Assembly: GCF_001659605.2 (NCBI RefSeq)
Contig: NC_035161.2
Location: forward strand, 41,497,956 to 41,561,955
Direction: 5' to 3'
Source: Manihot esculenta
Lineage: Eukaryota > Streptophyta > Magnoliopsida > Malpighiales > Euphorbiaceae
DNA length: 64,000 nucleotides
The translations under genes and the position numbers were made by a program. Of this stretch, positions 24,678-37,411 are shown one piece after another. The notes beneath the pieces were generated by a model. It did no database searches. It was not told the DNA's origin and was given only the letters and a program-made list of their open reading frames with translations. Position 1 is the stretch's first letter; each line of letters begins with the position of its first letter.

Positions 24678-27600
24678 TTAGAAGAGGTGGGGGTACTGCT
24701 GGAGCATGGACTCCCGGGTCTCCCAAGTGCATTCTTCCAAATTGTGGTGGTTCCAAAGGACTTTCACCATCGGGATTTCCTTGTTCCTCAACTTTCTGAT
24801 CTGAGTGTCAAGAATCCGCACTGGCTGTTCAACATAAGTGAGACCCTCTTGGATCTCCACATCAGGCTCGCTAAGAACCTTGCCCGGATCTGACACGAAC
24901 TTCCTCAACATGGAAACATGAAAAACCGGATGGATTCTCTCCATAGAAGCGGGCAAGTCCAGCTTGTACGATACATTCCCAACTTTTTGCAAGACCTCAA
25001 AGGGTCCGATGTACCGCGGAGCTAGCTTACCCTTCTTACCAAACCGAACCACCCCTTTCATCGGAGACACCTTAAGCAATACTAGATCCCCCTCTTGAAA
25101 CTCTACCTGTTTCCTGCGGATGTCTGCATAGCTTTTCTGCCTGCTGGTGGCAGTCTTTATCCTTTCTCTGATCATGGGCACCATCCGGCTGGTGATCTCT
25201 ACTAGCTCAGGCCCTGCCAAGGCCCTTTCTCCAACTTCCTCCCAGCAAACAGGTGACCTGCACTTCCTTCCATATAAAGCTTCATATGGAGCCATCCCTA
25301 TGCTAGCATGATAGCTGTTATTGTAGGCGAACTCCACCAAAGGTAGATGTTGCTTCCAAGAACCGCCAAAATCTAGCACACACATTCTGAGCATATCTTC
25401 TATGGTCTGGATGGTCCTCTCTGACTGTCCGTCTGTCTGTGGATGGAAGGCAGTGCTGAAATCCAACCTAGTACCCATAGCACTCTGCAGACTCCGCCAA
25501 AACCTGGATGTGAACTGGGGCCCTCTATCTGACACTATAGATACCGGGACCCCATGTAGTCTGACAATCTCCTCAACATACACCTGCGCTAACTTATCCA
25601 CAGAGTAGTTGCTCCTAACAGGAATGAAGTGAGCAGATTTGGTGAGTCTGTCCACAATCACCCATATGGAGTCTAGTCTGTTGGATGTTGCCGGTAACCC
25701 CACTACAAAGTCCATAGCTATATTCTCCCATTTCCATTCTGGAATAGGTAGCGGGTTAAGCATTCCAGCCGGCTTCTGATGTTCCAGCTTCACCCTCTGA
25801 CATATTTCGCAGGCTGACACGAATTGTGCCACTTCCCTCTTCATAGCTGGCCACCAATACACTCTCTTCAGATCTTGATACATCTTGGTGGCTCCAGGGT
25901 GAATGCTGTATCTTGCATTATGAGCCTCTCTCATAATGTCTCCTTTTAGCCCAATGTCATCTGGTACACATAATCGACTCCCATAGCGGAGGATCCCCCT
26001 ATTGTCAAATCTGAACTCACTGTCTTTGCCTGACTGAACAGTCCTGGCAATCTTCACTAACTCTGGGTCCTCATGCTGTTTCTGAGCCACCTGCTCCAGA
26101 AACACGGGTGTCACTTTCATCTGAGCAACCAAGGCACCTGTACCAGACAACTCCATCTGTAGACCTTCCTCAATGAGCTTATAAAATTCCTTCACCACCG
26201 GTCTTCTCTCTGCCGTGATGTGGGATAGACTGCCAAGTGATTTCCGGCTTAGGGCGTCTGCCACGACATTCGCCTTACCCGGATGATACTGGATCTTGCA
26301 ATCGTAGTCACTGAGCAGTTCTACCCATCTTCTCTGTCTCAAATTCAAATCTCTCTGACTCAAGATGTGCTGCAGGCTCTTATGATCTGTGAAGATCTCA
26401 CATTTTACCCCATAGAGGTAGTGCCTCCACATCTTGAGTGCAAAGATAACTGCTGCCATTTCTAGATCGTGTGTGGGGTAATTCATCTCATGCCTCTTTA
26501 GCTGTCTAGAAGCATAAGCGATCACCCTACCATTCTGCATCAACACACAACCCAAGCCTACTCTGGATGCATCACAGAACACTGTGAAGTCCTCATTGCT
26601 GGTTGGCAGAGCTAACACTGGTGCTGAAGTCAACCTCTCCTTGAGCTCCTCAAAGCTTTCTTCACACCGATCGGTCCACTCGAACCTCTGATTCTTTCTG
26701 GTCAATCTGGTTAAAGGAGCTGCAATCTTAGAGAAGTCCTGTACGAACCTCCTGTAATAACCAGCCAAACCCAAGAAACTTCTGATCTCTGTCACTGTAG
26801 TGGGTCTAGGCCAGTTAGTCACAGCCTCTACCTTCTTGGGGTCTACCTCTATTCCATTCTCTGACACTACATGCCCCAAGAAAGAGATGCTCCTCAACCA
26901 GAACTCACACTTGGAGAACTTGGCATACAAGCCATGTTCTCTCAAGGTCTGCAGAATTATCCTCAGATGATGGGCATGCTCCTCTGCATTCCTGGAATAC
27001 ACTAGGATATCATCTATGAAGACAATAACGAAGTGATCCAGGTATGGTCTGAATACTCTGTTCATGAGGTCCATGAATGCTGCAGGGGCGTTAGTTAACC
27101 CAAACGGCATTACAAGGAACTCATAGTGCCCATATCTGGTCCTGAATGCTGTCTTTGGTACGTCCTCTTCCCTTATCCTCAGCTGATGGTACCCTGATCT
27201 CAGATCTATCTTGGAGAAACAACCCGCTCCTGCTAGTTGGTCGAATAGATCGTCGATCCTTGGCAATGGGTACTTATTCTTGATGGTGACTTTGTTCAAC
27301 TGCCTGTAGTCGATACAAAGCCTGAGGGATCCATCCTTTTTCTTCACAAAGAGTACTGGAGCACCCCAAGGTGAGGTACTTGGTCGGATGAAACCCTTGT
27401 CTACCAGTTCCTGCAACTGTTCTTTCAACTCTTTCATCTCAGCTGGTGCCATCCTGTAGGGAGGGATAGAGATAGGCCTAGTTCCAGGCATCAGCTCTAT
27501 TTCAAACTCTATCTCCCTTGCAGGTGGTAGTCCTGGAAGCTCGTCTGGGAAAACATCTAAAAACTCATTGACCACTGGCACTGAGGCGGGCTCTCTAACC

Positions 27601-29669
27601 TGACTGTCCAACTCCCTCACATGAGCTAGAAACCCCTGACATCCCCTCCTAAGCAACCTACGAGCCTGAAGAGCTGAGATTAGACCTCTAGGTGTACCCC
27701 TCTTGTCTCCTCTGAAGACGACCTCTGACCCATCCCGATCTCTGAATCTGACTACCTTGTCTCTACAGTCCAAGGTAGCACCATGGGTCGATAACCAATC
27801 CATCCCTAGAATGACGTCAAAATCTGTCAAATCTAGAACCACAAGGTCGGCGGAAAGGCATCTTCCCTCTATGAAAACTGGACTACATTGGCAGACTGCC
27901 TCTGCCACTGACGGGTCACACTTGGGTCCACTGACCCATAGGGGACACTCTAACCCAGAGACCATCAATCCTAACCTCTGAACGGCTCTCGGTGCAATAA
28001 AAGAGTGAGATGCACCCGGGTCCATTAATGCATACACATCAGAACACCCAATGATGAGATTACCTGACACCACGGTGTTGGACGTGTTAGCCTCCTGCTG
28101 CGTCATGGTGAAGATCCTGGCTGGAGCTGATGGACCTTCACCTCTGAACCCTGCTGAAGAAGAGGCTGACCCTCTCCCTCTGCCTCTGCCACTGGCCTGG
28201 GTAGCAGTTGGAGCTACTGGTTGTGCCACACTTCCTGAAGCTGTCTGCTGTGTCTGTGCCATAGGAACTGTTTTAGGGCATTGCCATGACATATGCCCCT
28301 CTTGCCCGCATCTGTAGCAGGTCGTCGTCCCATACCGGCATAAACCCTTGTGTGGCCTACCACACTTCGCACAAGCTGCATTATCTGCCCCAGAACTAGA
28401 ACCACTGCCAAATCCCAGACTAGACTTGACCTTGTTCCAGAACTTATTCTTCTTACCCTTGGGCTTACCCCATCTCTTACTGCCTGAAGCTGCTGCACTC
28501 AAGGTAGAGGGATCTAACCTTCCCCCACCCGGAGTTTTAGAATCAGAAGCTTGTGCCACTGTCTGTTTGACTGTCCCCTGAACGATGGCACTGGCCTCCA
28601 TTCTCCTAGCCATGTCTACTATGGCGTGAAAACTCTCTCTATCTGCTGACTGTACCAAGGAGGAATACCTGGGATGGAGCTTCATGATATACCTCCTCGA
28701 CTTCTTCTGGTCTGTGCTAAGGTCTTGCCCAGCAAATGGCAGCAACTCCATAAACCTGTCAGTATATTCGTCTACACTCATGTCATCAGTTTGCCTCAAC
28801 TGCTCGAATTCTATCATCTTCAATTCCCTTGAACTATCAGGAAAAGCCCATCCTGCAAATTCATTAGCGAACTCCTCCCATGATAGGCTATCCACCCTCG
28901 GCTTCACATAGTTTTTGAACCACTCACGGGCCTTTTTGCATTTCAAGGTGAAACCAGCCATCTGAATGGCTCTACTATCATCAGCCCCAATCTCCTCTGT
29001 GATCATCTTGACCTTCTCCAAATATACAAACGGGTCATCACCTGACTCAAACTGGGGAGTACCCAACTTCATGTAATCTGTCATTTTAGCCTTACTTCCC
29101 CCAGATGAGCTAGGCTGAGGTATCTGGGTATCTGGGCATGTAGGTGCTGGTGGTGGTGGAGGTACAGCATCCCCAGGGGTAGGGTTTGCTGGATTTGGAT
29201 AGTATGGTGGAGGTGGGTACATTGGGTACTGTGGATATGGTGGGTAGTATGGTGGGTATGGCATCTGCGTGGGGTAAGGGTTAAAACTAGGGTAATCCGA
29301 TGTACCTCCCATCGAATACCCGGGATTTTGGGTGTAGGGCGGATAGTGAGGTGGCTGAACAAATCCCGAGGCCTGTGTGCCTCCTTGGGATTCTCCCATA
29401 CCCTCTTCTGACATACTGACGCCCAAACTGCCATCCCTCCTTTGATCAACATCCATCTGATCCCCCATATCCTCTGACATACCTCCCTGTACTGTTCCTC
29501 TGACTGATCTGCTTCTTCCCAGATCTAAAGACCTTCTAGGGTCTCTCACTGCTCGGTCCCTGTTGGACCTACTTGACATTGCCCTAGGCAATGTTGAAGG
29601 ACGGGCATCAGTGCCCTCGTCCTGAGGTGGCATTCCAGTCAATCGCGCAGATCGACGGGTTCCTCTCAT
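24678..29669 (-). CDS. Element B Gag-Pol polyprotein (intact)
   Basis: 1663 residues from the ATG at 29669 ([12 protein letters not shown]), the start shared with A and D; codons upstream of it are not conserved. In order: Pro/Tyr-rich N-terminal region, Gag core, zinc knuckle [15 protein letters not shown], aspartic protease ([10 protein letters not shown]), reverse transcriptase ([13 protein letters not shown]), RNase H ([10 protein letters not shown]), integrase with HHCC (CEICQRVK) and DDE motifs, and a chromodomain-like end ([16 protein letters not shown]). No stop or frameshift is visible. Gag and Pol share one frame, as in other chromoviruses, so cleavage by the element protease is expected. 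A chromodomain usually steers integration to heterochromatin, which fits insertion into another transposon. Confidence 0.95.
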   Translation of the reverse strand: MRGTRRSARLTGMPPQDEGTDARPSTLPRAMSSRSNRDRAVRDPRRSLDLGRSRSVRGTVQGGMSEDMGDQMDVDQRRDGSLGVSMSEEGMGESQGGTQASGFVQPPHYPPYTQNPGYSMGGTSDYPSFNPYPTQMPYPPYYPPYPQYPMYPPPPYYPNPANPTPGDAVPPPPPAPTCPDTQIPQPSSSGGSKAKMTDYMKLGTPQFESGDDPFVYLEKVKMITEEIGADDSRAIQMAGFTLKCKKAREWFKNYVKPRVDSLSWEEFANEFAGWAFPDSSRELKMIEFEQLRQTDDMSVDEYTDRFMELLPFAGQDLSTDQKKSRRYIMKLHPRYSSLVQSADRESFHAIVDMARRMEASAIVQGTVKQTVAQASDSKTPGGGRLDPSTLSAAASGSKRWGKPKGKKNKFWNKVKSSLGFGSGSSSGADNAACAKCGRPHKGLCRYGTTTCYRCGQEGHMSWQCPKTVPMAQTQQTASGSVAQPVAPTATQASGRGRGRGSASSSAGFRGEGPSAPARIFTMTQQEANTSNTVVSGNLIIGCSDVYALMDPGASHSFIAPRAVQRLGLMVSGLECPLWVSGPKCDPSVAEAVCQCSPVFIEGRCLSADLVVLDLTDFDVILGMDWLSTHGATLDCRDKVVRFRDRDGSEVVFRGDKRGTPRGLISALQARRLLRRGCQGFLAHVRELDSQVREPASVPVVNEFLDVFPDELPGLPPAREIEFEIELMPGTRPISIPPYRMAPAEMKELKEQLQELVDKGFIRPSTSPWGAPVLFVKKKDGSLRLCIDYRQLNKVTIKNKYPLPRIDDLFDQLAGAGCFSKIDLRSGYHQLRIREEDVPKTAFRTRYGHYEFLVMPFGLTNAPAAFMDLMNRVFRPYLDHFVIVFIDDILVYSRNAEEHAHHLRIILQTLREHGLYAKFSKCEFWLRSISFLGHVVSENGIEVDPKKVEAVTNWPRPTTVTEIRSFLGLAGYYRRFVQDFSKIAAPLTRLTRKNQRFEWTDRCEESFEELKERLTSAPVLALPTSNEDFTVFCDASRVGLGCVLMQNGRVIAYASRQLKRHEMNYPTHDLEMAAVIFALKMWRHYLYGVKCEIFTDHKSLQHILSQRDLNLRQRRWVELLSDYDCKIQYHPGKANVVADALSRKSLGSLSHITAERRPVVKEFYKLIEEGLQMELSGTGALVAQMKVTPVFLEQVAQKQHEDPELVKIARTVQSGKDSEFRFDNRGILRYGSRLCVPDDIGLKGDIMREAHNARYSIHPGATKMYQDLKRVYWWPAMKREVAQFVSACEICQRVKLEHQKPAGMLNPLPIPEWKWENIAMDFVVGLPATSNRLDSIWVIVDRLTKSAHFIPVRSNYSVDKLAQVYVEEIVRLHGVPVSIVSDRGPQFTSRFWRSLQSAMGTRLDFSTAFHPQTDGQSERTIQTIEDMLRMCVLDFGGSWKQHLPLVEFAYNNSYHASIGMAPYEALYGRKCRSPVCWEEVGERALAGPELVEITSRMVPMIRERIKTATSRQKSYADIRRKQVEFQEGDLVLLKVSPMKGVVRFGKKGKLAPRYIGPFEVLQKVGNVSYKLDLPASMERIHPVFHVSMLRKFVSDPGKVLSEPDVEIQEGLTYVEQPVRILDTQIRKLRNKEIPMVKVLWNHHNLEECTWETRESMLQQYPHLF

Positions 29670-29916
29670 CCTGTTTTCTGAAAACAGCACATATAGCGCA
29701 AACATTAGCATCATATGGTTCATGTGAGCACACATGAACCCGCATCACATATCATAGCATATCATTAATGCACATGCATATTATCATGGCATTTCACATC
29801 ATCATGCAAGACAGGACTCTACATCCTATCCTAGAGGACATGACTTTTTCCTATTGTGCTTGACCTTCTATAACCTCTATGAGCCCGACACTCTAGGTCC
29901 GACCATATGAACCTAG

Positions 29917-29929
29917 GGCTCTGATACCA
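29917..29929 (-). other. Primer binding site of element B (initiator tRNA-Met)
   Basis: TGGTATCAGAGCC on the minus strand, 3 bases after the 5' LTR, is complementary to the 3' end of plant initiator tRNA-Met. Confidence 0.9.
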
Positions 29930-29932
29930 CTC

Positions 29933-32298
29933 TGTAACGCCCCGGAAATCCGGACCGCTACCGGCGCTAGGATTCAGGTCGGCTTAAGGCCGCCGGAACC
30001 CGTAGCAAGCCTACATACATCCTGTTTACCTGTTTAATCCCATACATGATCAACAAACATACATAAGAATTAAAAACTTTTCTTTTTCTTCGTACACCAA
30101 ACTCAACCTGTGCATGCACTGTGTTCATCATATACATAAACATTAATCCCTCTGTGGGATTTCATCAAAGCCTCAATGGCAATATATATACTGTGTTGAG
30201 TTGGTTCACACATACATCATAAAATAAGATCATGTACATACCAAGGGATTTACATATACTATGGTCAAGCACAACTCTATCCTCAATAACATAGTTACAT
30301 AAACATAACTGTTTCAAACTTTACATTACATTCTTATCATTTGTCATGTCCACATACTCTAGCTATTACATACATATGACTTTTCTCTTCTTTTCTTCTC
30401 TATCAATCCCGTACCTGCAAACCTGGGGGTTAGGGGAGAGGGGTGAGCTAAAAGCCCAGTGAGCAGAAACTAAAAACATTTTATTAAAGTTCATGCTTTC
30501 ATGAAATGCATCATATCACAGACAATTCACATCAAGGGTGAATCTGTCACCAATTAGTCTCAACATAGTCTCGTGCCAGGCCGTAGCATGGGGTCCTGGT
30601 CTTCCTGTCATATCATATATTAAGTCTCGTGCCAGGCCGTAGCATGGGGTCCTGGTCTTCCTGTCATATCATATATTAAGTCTCGTGCCAGGCCGTAGCA
30701 TGGGGTCCTGGTCTTCCTGTCATATCATATATTAAGTCTCGTGCCAGGCCGTAGCATGGGGTCCTGGTCTTCCTGTCATAACATATATTAAGTCTCGTGC
30801 CAGGCCGTAGCATGGGGTCCTGGTCTTCCTGTCATAACATATATTAAGTCTCGTGGACTAATTGGATCATACAGCATTCACCCACAACCACAAAATAAAA
30901 TGCAATGCGACATATTCGTGAACTAATGCAATCTGCCTATTACATGTCATCATGATGCATGAAACATGCTCAAAACATTTAATTGCTTGATTTAAAACAT
31001 TAAGCTTGTTTCCACTCACCTCTGGCTAGCTCTGACCAGACACTGAAGCAGCTCACTCACTGCTGGGGTCCTCGGTTCCTCGGGTCCGAACCTACACAGG
31101 TGGACTCCAATGAGGGACCAAACATATACAAACATAACACTAATATATCCCCCAAAAACCCCCTAAAACATCATGAAAACATCACAGAAAATATGCATGA
31201 AATGGCTGAACAGGGCACCTTCGGCGGCACCTTCGGCGGCCGAAAGTCCTGGACAGAGACGAAACTCAGCTAGGTTCGGCGGCACCTTCGGCGGCCGAAA
31301 GTGCCAGACAGAGACGAAAGTCTCTTTTCGGGGGCACCTTCGGCAGCCGAAAGCTGCCTCCACAAGAGGGGTTCGGCGGCCGAAACTCCCTTCGGCTGCC
31401 GAACCTGGTTTCTGCCAAACGGCAGAAACTTGGTTCAAATGAACCTCCTGCCTCCCAAAACCATAAATCATGCATATTTCTCAACCAAAACACACATACA
31501 AGTTCCTAGGGGTCTCAAACATGCATATACCCCATCTACAACACTTCATTCATACACAATCAAGCTACATTGCTCAAAATCACAACATAAACCCATAAAC
31601 CTACACATGAACTAAACATGCCTTTAATCCCATGAATCTTGCATGAAACTTATTTAAAACATTACAAGAGTTCAAGATCGACTCTTACCTCTTGAAGATC
31701 GAGAGTAGAGGCGATCTAACTTGGAGTTGGGAGAAATCTAGCTCCTTGGGCCTCCAAGCTCAAAACTTGCTCAAAACTCGATTCAAAAGCTCAAAAACTT
31801 CAAAGCAAGATGAAACCTTGTTAAAACCATGAAAGATCTAGAGGAAACACTCAAGATCGAGGGAGGAACGGTGGAGACTCACCTTGGCCGACAATGGGAG
31901 AGAAAAAGCTCGCCCGTGCGGACCAAGGGGACCCTTTTATATGTGGCTGGCCAGGCCACGTTCGGGGGCCGAATGTGCCTCCGTATCCATGCAATGTTCG
32001 GCGGCCGAACATGAGGTTCGGCGGCCGAACCTTGACTTCCCTCACTCATGCTTTCGGGGGCCTAACGTGCCTCCAAAACGCATGCATGTTCGGCGGCCGA
32101 ACTTGACTTTCGGCGGCCGAACCTGGGTTTTCCTCCAAAGCTATTTTCATGTAAAAACTCATTTAATTCACACTTAAAATCATTTAAAACATAAAAACAC
32201 TTCATAAAAACATGACTTTACCCTTCTAGAGGTCTCCGACATCCGAGATTCCACCGGACGGTAGGAATTCCGATACCGGAGTCTAGCCGGGTATTACA
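29933..32298 (-). repeat. 5' LTR of element B
   Basis: 2366 bp, almost identical to the 3' LTR, with its own set of five 56-bp repeats at 30570-30849. It drives minus-strand transcription towards gag. Confidence 0.95.
31933..31942 (-). promoter_or_regulatory. TATA box of element B 5' LTR
   Basis: ATATAAAAGG on minus, placed like TATAAAAG in D (43618). It implies a short U3 of about 300 bp and a very long transcribed leader of about 2 kb. TTCGGC palindromes flank it. Confidence 0.65.
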
Positions 32299-32303
32299 GC
32301 TGG

Positions 32304-34440
32304 TTTTTTGTCTGCTTACTGTCTGATTTGAGCTGTGATTTGAGCAGATTTTCTGGTATTCTGGGCAAATCGCTGGGCAAATCACTCACTTCCAGCAAGT
32401 TACAGCAGTCTGCTGTTTTCTTTGTTTCAGTGATGTTGCTGTCCACTTCTTCTCTCCTGCAAAGACCTTCATAGAGTAAGTTTTCTTGATCAAAATCAAA
32501 AATTTCTTGACTTAAATCATCAATTATATCAAGGCCATAAACAGGAGAAACATCATTGGGGAATTTCATGGCATCATAAACATTAAATTTTATAATTTCC
32601 CCTTCAAACTCCATGGTCAATGTGCCATCATGCACATCAATTTTTGTTCTTGCTGTGCTCAAGAATGGTCTCCCAAGTAAGATATCAGAGGTGATGTTGC
32701 CCTTGTCCTCCTCCATGTCAATCACATAAAAATCAGCTGGGAAGACTAGTTGGTCCACTTGCACCAACACATCTTCAAGCACTCCTTTGGGGTAGACAAT
32801 GGATCGATCAGCCAATTGGATCATAATGCTGGTGCCCTTGAGTGTACCTGCATTCAACAAGTTAAAAATAGAAAGAGGCATGACATTTATTGAAGCTCCA
32901 AGGTCACACATGGCCTTCTTTATTCCCACATTGCCTATTTTGCATGAAACCGCAAACATTCCTCTATCTTTGCATTTGACTGGTAGTTTTCTTTGGATGA
33001 CAGCTGAAACACACTCCCCCACACTTACCTTTTCATGTTTAGCAAGTTTCCTCCTATTGGTGCATAGCTCTTTGAGAAATTTAGCATACCTTGGTATTTG
33101 TTTGATAGCATCAAGTAGAGGTATGTTGATTTCTACCTTGCGAAGTGTCTCCAATATCTCTTTTTCCTCTTTCTCCTTTTGGGACCTTGCAAATCTCTTT
33201 GGGAAGGGAGGAGGTACCTTGAATTTCTCCATAGGTTGCTGTTTCTGCCTTTGACTTGATTCTGCCTGGTCTGTTGATTTGGGCAAATCACTTTCTGCCT
33301 TCTCTGGAGAATTGGTCAAATCACTGCTGGACAGCTTAGTTTGCCCAGCGATCGGGTCAGTTCCTATGAGTGAACTGGGCAAATCACTGCCCTGATCACT
33401 TTCTGGCAGGATTTCTTTCATGCCCTGTTTTTGCAATTTTTCAGCCCTATTGTCTTGCAACTCCTTTCCACTCCTCAATGTGATGGCACTAGCATTTTGC
33501 CTTGGATTTATCTCAGTTTGGGAGAGTAGACAACAACTTACCTGTGCTAGCAATCTAGTTGTGCTGGATTCTCCAGGGGGCTGGTTTGTTTCAGAAATTT
33601 CAGCAGATTTTGGTTCAGTTGGGGCACTTCCAGCAGTTGCTGGTTTATGGACAGCAGCAGGGGATGTACCAGGAACTTCGGCTGGTGCTGATTTGCGGGC
33701 AGCAGTGGTTGTGGCAGTTTGACAGCAGTTGCTGTCTCTATTTTCAGCAACTTGGACAGCAGCAAATTCTGTAATTTCTGGTGTAATTTTGGCAGTTTCA
33801 GCAAGTGCAGCAACTTCTGGTTCAGTGGGGGCAATTTCTGAGGTTGCTGATTCTTGGACAGCAGGTGCTGTTTTTGCAGCAGGAGCTTCGGTTGGTGCTG
33901 ATTTTTGGACAGCAGCAGGTTCTGCAGTGGTGATTTGTGCCGCAGATTCAGCAGCTTGGTCTGTTTCTTCGTCATCGTCCCATAGATCTTGAAGCTCTTC
34001 CTCTCTTCTTAATATGTATGCGTCCACTGAGCTGACCGCTTGATCCACTTGCTGTTGGAGAATTTTCCCAGAAATTTTCAATTTTCTCACCATCTCTTCA
34101 AGTTCCATATGGGAGTTTTGAGGTGTTGCTTGGGCTTGATAGTTTTGGTAGTAGTCAGCCCTTGCATAGCCATAATTTGGATCGTCCCCCCAACATGGAT
34201 TGTATTGCAGATCTCTTTGGTAGTCATGGTAGTGGTCTGTCCTTGTATAGCCATAGCTCATATTGTCTCCCCAACTTGTATTGTATGTGTCAAGGTAGGG
34301 ATTATGTCTTGGCTGTCCATAAAATCCTGTATGTGCTTGTTGAAGTTGTTGGGCTTGTCAAGCTTGACCATAATTTCTCACCATAGAGGTTAGTTCAGAA
34401 ATTTGAGAAGAGAGAAAAGACATACTTACCGTAGCCATGC
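32304..34440 (-). pseudogene. Element C Gag/protease remnant (Athila type)
   Basis: The main open part (34261 down to 32304) encodes about 650 residues. It has Tyr/Asn-rich gag-like repeats (YNPCWGDDPNYGYARADYY), a long Ala/Thr/Pro/Glu linker, the signature ITLRSGKEL, PPPFPKRF, and the protease segment DLGASINVMPLS with LLGRPFLSTA. Upstream codons up to about 34440 continue in frame but carry a TGA, and the N-terminal half of gag is missing because the primer site lies only about 50 bp further on. The frame is cut at 32298 by element B and continues at 22198. The linker contains SDLPSDLP, the translation of the AGTGATTTGCCC 12-mer also found in the LTRs. Confidence 0.85.
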
Positions 34441-34489
34441 TTGTAAATCAGCCCTGGTCATAAAAGAAAAATACGTTAGTTAGATCAAT

Positions 34490-34507
34490 TCCCCGGCAGC
34501 GGCGCCA
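34490..34507 (-). other. Primer binding site of element C (tRNA-Asp)
   Basis: On minus, TGGCGCCGCTGCCGGGGA lies a few bases after the 5' LTR. It matches the 3' end of plant tRNA-Asp with one mismatch, the primer used by Athila elements. Confidence 0.85.
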
Positions 34508-34511
34508 ATTT

Positions 34512-36018
34512 TTGATAAGCGGTTGTCGAAACCGTCAAAAATAAACCTATTAAACAATCAACAATAAACTTGTAGATAGTGGCAATAGGGTCGAACCACA
34601 GGGAATTGACACTAAAGATCTTCCTAATAATAACCAAGATGAGTAAATAACAAATAGTTAAAAGAGGGGGGGTTTGAGTTGATGAATTAAAACTAAATAG
34701 CAAAAGAAAGCAATAATTTAAAGATGAGTAAATCAATAAGAGAAAAGCTTCTAGTTGAAGTATGGATCTTATTTCAGATTGTTTAGAATTGATCATTGAT
34801 TCTTTAACACTCCTATTTATTCCAATAAATTAGTTTTGGATGTGGAAGACGCTTCTCACAATCCAAATTCCTCCTTAGTTCTAGTTTGATTAGGAAACGT
34901 TCGCTAATCAAACACTAGTTAACAAGTTGCCAAGAAACGTCCTTGGGGCATTATAGCATCGAACAACTGTTAACTGCATTAAGACTTAGAGAAACCTAAT
35001 TCTAACCTTGCCAACCGCGTGGTCAAGTTTAGATCATGCAACTTGATTAAATGTGAGTTTAAACAATTTAAGCAATTACGGACCTAAATCATTCAAACAA
35101 TTTATCACTTTAGCAATTTAAAAGCAATGGGCCCTTATTGATTCTAAAAGCAAAGTAATAATTATGGAAAAGATCAGATTGCATAAATATTGAAATAAAC
35201 AAGAGTTCAACAATGGAGTATTAAATCTCCCAATTCATCACAAAATCTGAAATTCACCAACTTCAACTAGAAAGGAAAGTGTTTTAGCCACTCATGGTGG
35301 ACTAAATACACAAAAAGATGAAAAGAAAAGAAAAAGGAAGATGCTGGAGAGTTTCTGGCGAGTTGAGTTGCTGATCAGAAGATAAGATTGCTGGCTTGGA
35401 GGCTCTCCTTTTATAGTTGCAGAATTTTATTCATCTAGGGTTTCAAAATCCCTTTTTGATTTGATCTTGGACTCCTCTTTTGATGTTGAATTTGATTGTA
35501 ATTGGAATTCCTTGGGTGAGAGACTCTTTTGTGGCTCTTGGTCTTGTGTTGGAAGTGATTGGATTGGATTTGGACTTCTGAAAAATCGAATTTCTGTTTT
35601 CTGTCCATTTTCCCGCTCTGCTGTAAGTTTCTGCTGTCAAAGTGATTTGCCATGTGATTTGGGCGAGCAGTGGGCAAATCACTGGGCAAATCACTGCCTC
35701 TGTGAGTCAGTCCTCTATGTCTCTGCGAGTGATTTGGCCAGTGATCTTCGAGTGTCTGGGGCAAATCACTGGGCAAATCACTGCTGCTTGTTGCCTCCGG
35801 GTTTCTGCTTTAGCTTGATCGGGGCAGTGATTGGAGCAGATTCTTGGGCAAATCACTGGGCAAATCATCCTTTTGTGAATTTTCTGCACTTTTTCTTCCA
35901 TTTTCCAGTTTCTTCCTTTTCTGTAAAAACAAGATAAAAACCATAAATTAAACTGAAAAATATGTAAATAAGCAATAATAATTATGATACAAATGTGGCT
36001 AAATTATGCTTGATCAAA
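34512..36018 (-). repeat. 5' LTR of element C
   Basis: 1507 bp, same length as the 3' LTR. Differences seen: cttttgtggc for ctttcgtggc, gccatgtg for gccctgtg, and aaatatgt for aaatgtgt. Confidence 0.92.
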
Positions 36019-37411
36019 CCCTATCACTCTGCATCAAAACACAGCCCAATCCCACTCGAGATGCATCACAGAACACTGTGAAATCCTCGTCACGAACAGG
36101 CAGAGCTAACACTGGTGCTGATGTCAATCTCCTCTTGAGCTCCTCAAAGCTCTCTTCACACTGGTCTGACCAGACAAACGTCTGGTTTTTCTGAGTCAGT
36201 TTGGTCATAGGAGCAGCTATCTTCGAGAAGTCCTGAACGAACCTCCTGTAGTAACCTGCCAGTCCCAAAAAGCTTTTAATCTCAGGCACTGTAGTGGGTC
36301 TGGGCCAGTTAGCTACAACCTCTATCTTCTTGGGGTCTACCTCAATCCCTTCTGTTGATACCACGTGTCCCAAGAAGGAAATGCTCCTCAACCAAAACTC
36401 ACACTTAGAGAACTTGGCATACAAACCATGCTCTCTCAGTGTCTGCAGAACTATCCTCAGATGTTGGGCATGCTCCTCTGCATCTCTGGAATACACTAAG
36501 ATATCGTCAATGAACACAATAACAAAGTGATCCAGATACTCGCTGAAAACTCTGTTCATGAGATCCATGAATGCTGCAGGGGCGTTAGTCAACCCGAACG
36601 GCATCACTAAGAACTCATAATGCCCATATCTGGTCCTGAAAGCTGTATTTGGCACATCTGCCTCTCTAACTCTCAACTGATGATACCCAGATCTCAGATC
36701 TATTTTAGAGAAACAACCTGCTCTAGCTAGCTGGTCGAATAGATCATCAATCCGAGGTAAATGATACCTATTCTTGGTAGTGACCTTGTTCAACTGTCTG
36801 TAGTCGATACAAAGTCTGAGGGATCCATCCTTCTTTCTGACAAAGAGCATTGGAGCACCCCAAGGTGAGGTACTAGGGCGGATGAAACCCTTATCTACCA
36901 GATCCTGCAACTGTTCTTTCAACTCCTTTAACTCTGCTGGCGCCATCCTGTAGGGAGGAATAGAGATAGGTCTAGTACCAGGCAGCAATTCAATTTCAAA
37001 CTCTATCTCCCTACCAGGTGGTAGTCCTGGTAAGTCGTCTGGGAACACATCTGGAAAGTCTCGAACTACTGGTACTGCGGCTGGTTCCCTAACTTGACTA
37101 TCTAGCTCCCTCACATGAGCTAGAAACCCCTGACAACCCCTCCTAAGCAAACGACGAGCCTGAAGGGCTGAAATCAAACCTCTGGGTGTACTCCTCCTGT
37201 CTCCTCTGAAGACACACTCTGACCCATCCTGGTCTCTGAGACTCACTACCTTCTCTCTACAGTCCAAGGTCGCACCATATGCAGATAACCAATCCATCCC
37301 TAGAATGACATCAAAATCTGTCAAGTCTAGAACCACAAGGTCAGCTGGAAGGCATCTACCCTCTATGAACACTGGACTGAAACGACAGACTGACACTGCC
37401 ACTGATGGGTC
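36019..37411 (-). pseudogene. Element A pol, middle piece: protease end, RT, start of RNase H
   Basis: An open frame of about 460 residues lying between the insertion points of E and C. It has the end of the protease ([16 protein letters not shown]), the full RT palm ([20 protein letters not shown]), the connection and the start of RNase H ([10 protein letters not shown]), and stops one codon after the C junction at 36018. The flanks match intact copies in B and D. No internal stop is seen. Confidence 0.9.

Larger units (their letters stand above)
22204..32298 (-). mobile_element. Element B: intact, very young Tekay/Del-like gypsy element, inserted in C
   Basis: 10,095 bp, minus strand, with two LTRs of exactly 2366 bp, target duplication GCTGG (22199-22203, 32299-32303), Met primer site, polypurine tract and one uninterrupted gag-pol frame. 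I saw a single LTR difference (g/a in the tract ttcacacRtacat near 22487 and 30216). It lies inside element C's coding region, so it is the last event in that branch. All parts needed for transposition appear present. Confidence 0.95.
19257..36018 (-). mobile_element. Element C: deleted Athila-like gypsy element, inserted in A, itself hit by B
   Basis: The minus-strand element has 1507-bp LTRs at 19257-20763 and 34512-36018 and a 5-bp target duplication CCCTA (19252-19256, 36019-36023). The duplication lies inside A's RNase H codons, and joining the flanks restores A's frame. Without B it is about 6.7 kb. The primer site matches tRNA-Asp, as in Athila elements, and the coding remnant holds the LRSGKEL and DLGASINVMPLS signatures of Athila Gag/protease. 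Most of gag, nearly all RT, RNase H and integrase are absent. It is therefore non-autonomous. I noticed only three or so substitutions between its LTRs, so it is fairly young. Confidence 0.9.

Noticed and set aside
33547..33975. 142-codon Leu/Gln/Pro-rich minus frame inside C
   Set aside because: It is an off-frame reading of the repetitive Ala/Thr/Pro linker in the Gag/protease frame.
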